This document shows positions 13,698 through 14,336 of a DNA stretch of 14,336 nucleotides, in pieces. The stretch is from JBBSVE01 sp038233815 (lineage in GTDB: Bacteria > Pseudomonadota > Alphaproteobacteria > Rhodobacterales > Rhodobacteraceae), in NCBI GenBank assembly GCA_038233815.1, contig JBBSVE010000081.1:1-14336 (forward strand), written 5' to 3'. The notes under the pieces were generated by a model. It made no database searches. It saw nothing but the letters and a program-made list of their open reading frames with translations, and had not been told where the DNA came from. Each line of letters begins with the position of its first letter. Positions within the stretch are counted from its first letter, which is position 1. A program made the position numbers and the translations under genes.

Positions 13698-13769
13698 AGA
13701 CATCTTCTTGCGTTGACTGGCGCGCAGACAGAAGAAAATGTCTTTTAAATGCGCTCGTGCGACATTTTT
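13698..13769 (+). promoter_or_regulatory. Overlapping inverted repeats between bpt and the acetolactate synthase gene
   Basis: Three elements share one segment. AGACATCTTCTT (13698-13709) pairs with AAGAAAATGTCT (13732-13743) at 11 of 12 positions. Its inner AAAATGTC (13735-13742) is also a perfect inverted match to GACATTTT (13761-13768). AAATGCGC (13747-13754) can form a compact hairpin with GCGACATTT (13759-13767) with one bulge and a TCGT loop, followed by TTAAT. The first and third hairpins have short T-rich tails and could terminate bpt transcription. As DNA, the repeated GACAT/ATGTC motif could be an operator for the ilv gene. The choice between these readings is open. Confidence 0.45.
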
Positions 13770-13783
13770 AATAGGCAGACGCA

Positions 13784-13812
13784 TTGACGCCGCGCCCCGC
13801 CCGCTCTACACC
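13784..13812 (+). promoter_or_regulatory. Candidate promoter for the acetolactate synthase gene
   Basis: TTGACG (13784-13789), 17 bases, TACACC (13807-13812) gives a near-consensus -35 and a weak -10. It would start RNA near 13819 and leave a leader of about 120 bases before the ATG at 13942. That leader is GC-rich, and I see no run of Ile, Val or Leu codons in it, so classical leader-peptide attenuation is not evident. Identified by eye. Confidence 0.4.
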
Positions 13813-13941
13813 CCTCAGCCGTAGAGGCCGATCGGTGTCGTGTCCTCGACCGACCCACGCCCGCCGGTATGCCGGGGGCTCCATGTTGTGCCGGCGGCGC
13901 CCCACCCGGACGCGCCACCTGACCGCAGAGGAACGGACCCG

Positions 13942-14336
13942 ATGGACCAGCCGATGACCGCAGACAAGACCGATGCCGCACCGCAAACCCGGCGCCAGAT
14001 GACCGGCGCGCGGATGGTGGTGGAGGCGCTGCGCGAGCAGGGAGTGGAGGTGGTCTTCGGTTATCCCGGCGGATCGGTTCTGCCGATCTATGACGAGATT
14101 TTCCAGCAGAACCACATCCGCCACATCCTCGTGCGCCACGAACAGGGTGCTGTCCACATGGCCGAAGGCTATGCCCGCTCCACCGGGAAGCCGGGCGTGG
14201 TGCTCGTGACCTCGGGACCGGGCGCCACGAATGCGGTGACGGGGATGACCGACGCGCTGATGGATTCGATCCCGCTTGTCGTGCTGACAGGTCAGGTGCC
14301 GTCCTTCATGATCGGCACGGATGCGTTTCAGGAGGC
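13942..14336 (+). CDS. ilvI: Acetolactate synthase large (catalytic) subunit, 5' end
   Basis: The first 131 codons of a thiamine-diphosphate enzyme that joins two pyruvates, or pyruvate and 2-ketobutyrate, opening valine/leucine and isoleucine synthesis. The gene runs off the window with no stop. Visible family motifs are MTGARMVVEALREQGVEVVFGYPGG (20-44), HILVRHEQGAVHMAEGYAR (61-79) with the cofactor-activating E67, VLVTSGPGATNAVTG (87-101), and DALMDSIPLVVLTGQVP. This is the pyrimidine-binding domain. GAGGAA lies 8 bases before the ATG at 13942, which supports that start; an ATG four codons later is also possible. The usual partner, the regulatory subunit gene, would be expected downstream. 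The symbol could equally be ilvB or ilvG. Confidence 0.93.
   Translation, partial: MDQPMTADKTDAAPQTRRQMTGARMVVEALREQGVEVVFGYPGGSVLPIYDEIFQQNHIRHILVRHEQGAVHMAEGYARSTGKPGVVLVTSGPGATNAVTGMTDALMDSIPLVVLTGQVPSFMIGTDAFQE

Noticed and set aside
13883..13957. A 24-codon open frame overlapping the acetolactate synthase start, considered as an attenuation leader peptide
   Set aside because: It is Arg/Thr-rich with no run of Ile, Val or Leu codons, and its stop lies inside the next gene.
1..14336. Mobile element, prophage, CRISPR array or RNA genes
   Set aside because: I saw no transposase or integrase motifs, no regularly spaced direct repeats, no tRNA-like cloverleaf and no rRNA segment. The regions are ordinary chromosomal genes with uniform base composition.

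Overview
The window looks like part of a high-GC alphaproteobacterial chromosome, most probably Rhodobacterales (Roseobacter/Rhodobacter group). I infer this from strongly GC-biased third codon positions, the DUF2852 and RDD small membrane proteins, a leucyl/arginyl-transferase (Bpt) gene, and an RlmI-like methyltransferase paired with a PIN protein. I see no phage, transposon, CRISPR, tRNA or rRNA signature. Coding is dense and both strands are used.

Positions 1-4128 form a sugar-acid catabolic locus. It holds the tail of a GntR/FCD regulator, a convergent exported beta-propeller protein (DUF3748/YidR-like), and a second, paralogous GntR/FCD regulator. The second regulator is followed closely by an RbsD/FucU-type sugar mutarotase and a XylX-like 2-keto-3-deoxy-pentonate dehydratase of the FAH fold. 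The divergent promoter between the propeller gene and the second regulator carries a compact set of GATCAGT half-sites, a strong operator candidate. Positions 4132-5908 (minus strand) hold a two-gene unit: an RlmI-like SAM methyltransferase and then a PIN-domain protein.

Positions 6034-8543 hold the Entner-Doudoroff pair edd and eda. A perfect 12-bp LacI-type palindrome lies just before edd, and a hairpin in the edd-eda gap covers the eda ribosome binding site. Positions 8549-11588 (minus strand) hold glnE, the glutamine synthetase adenylyltransferase/adenylyl-removase, overlapped at its stop by a small unknown gene. The plus strand then resumes with a DUF2852 protein, an RDD membrane protein, Bpt (N-degron aminoacyl-transferase) and the start of an acetolactate synthase large subunit, which runs off the window.

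Functionally, the left third and the edd-eda pair both handle 2-keto-3-deoxy sugar acids: the first by a non-phosphorylated dehydratase route toward 2-oxoglutarate semialdehyde, the second by the phosphorylated route to pyruvate and glyceraldehyde-3-phosphate. The right half is nitrogen control, protein turnover and branched-chain amino acid synthesis. I found no clearly new multi-gene system. The less ordinary signals are regulatory DNA/RNA structures in four intergenic regions, the association of an exported DUF3748 protein with sugar-acid genes, and a diverged mutarotase.
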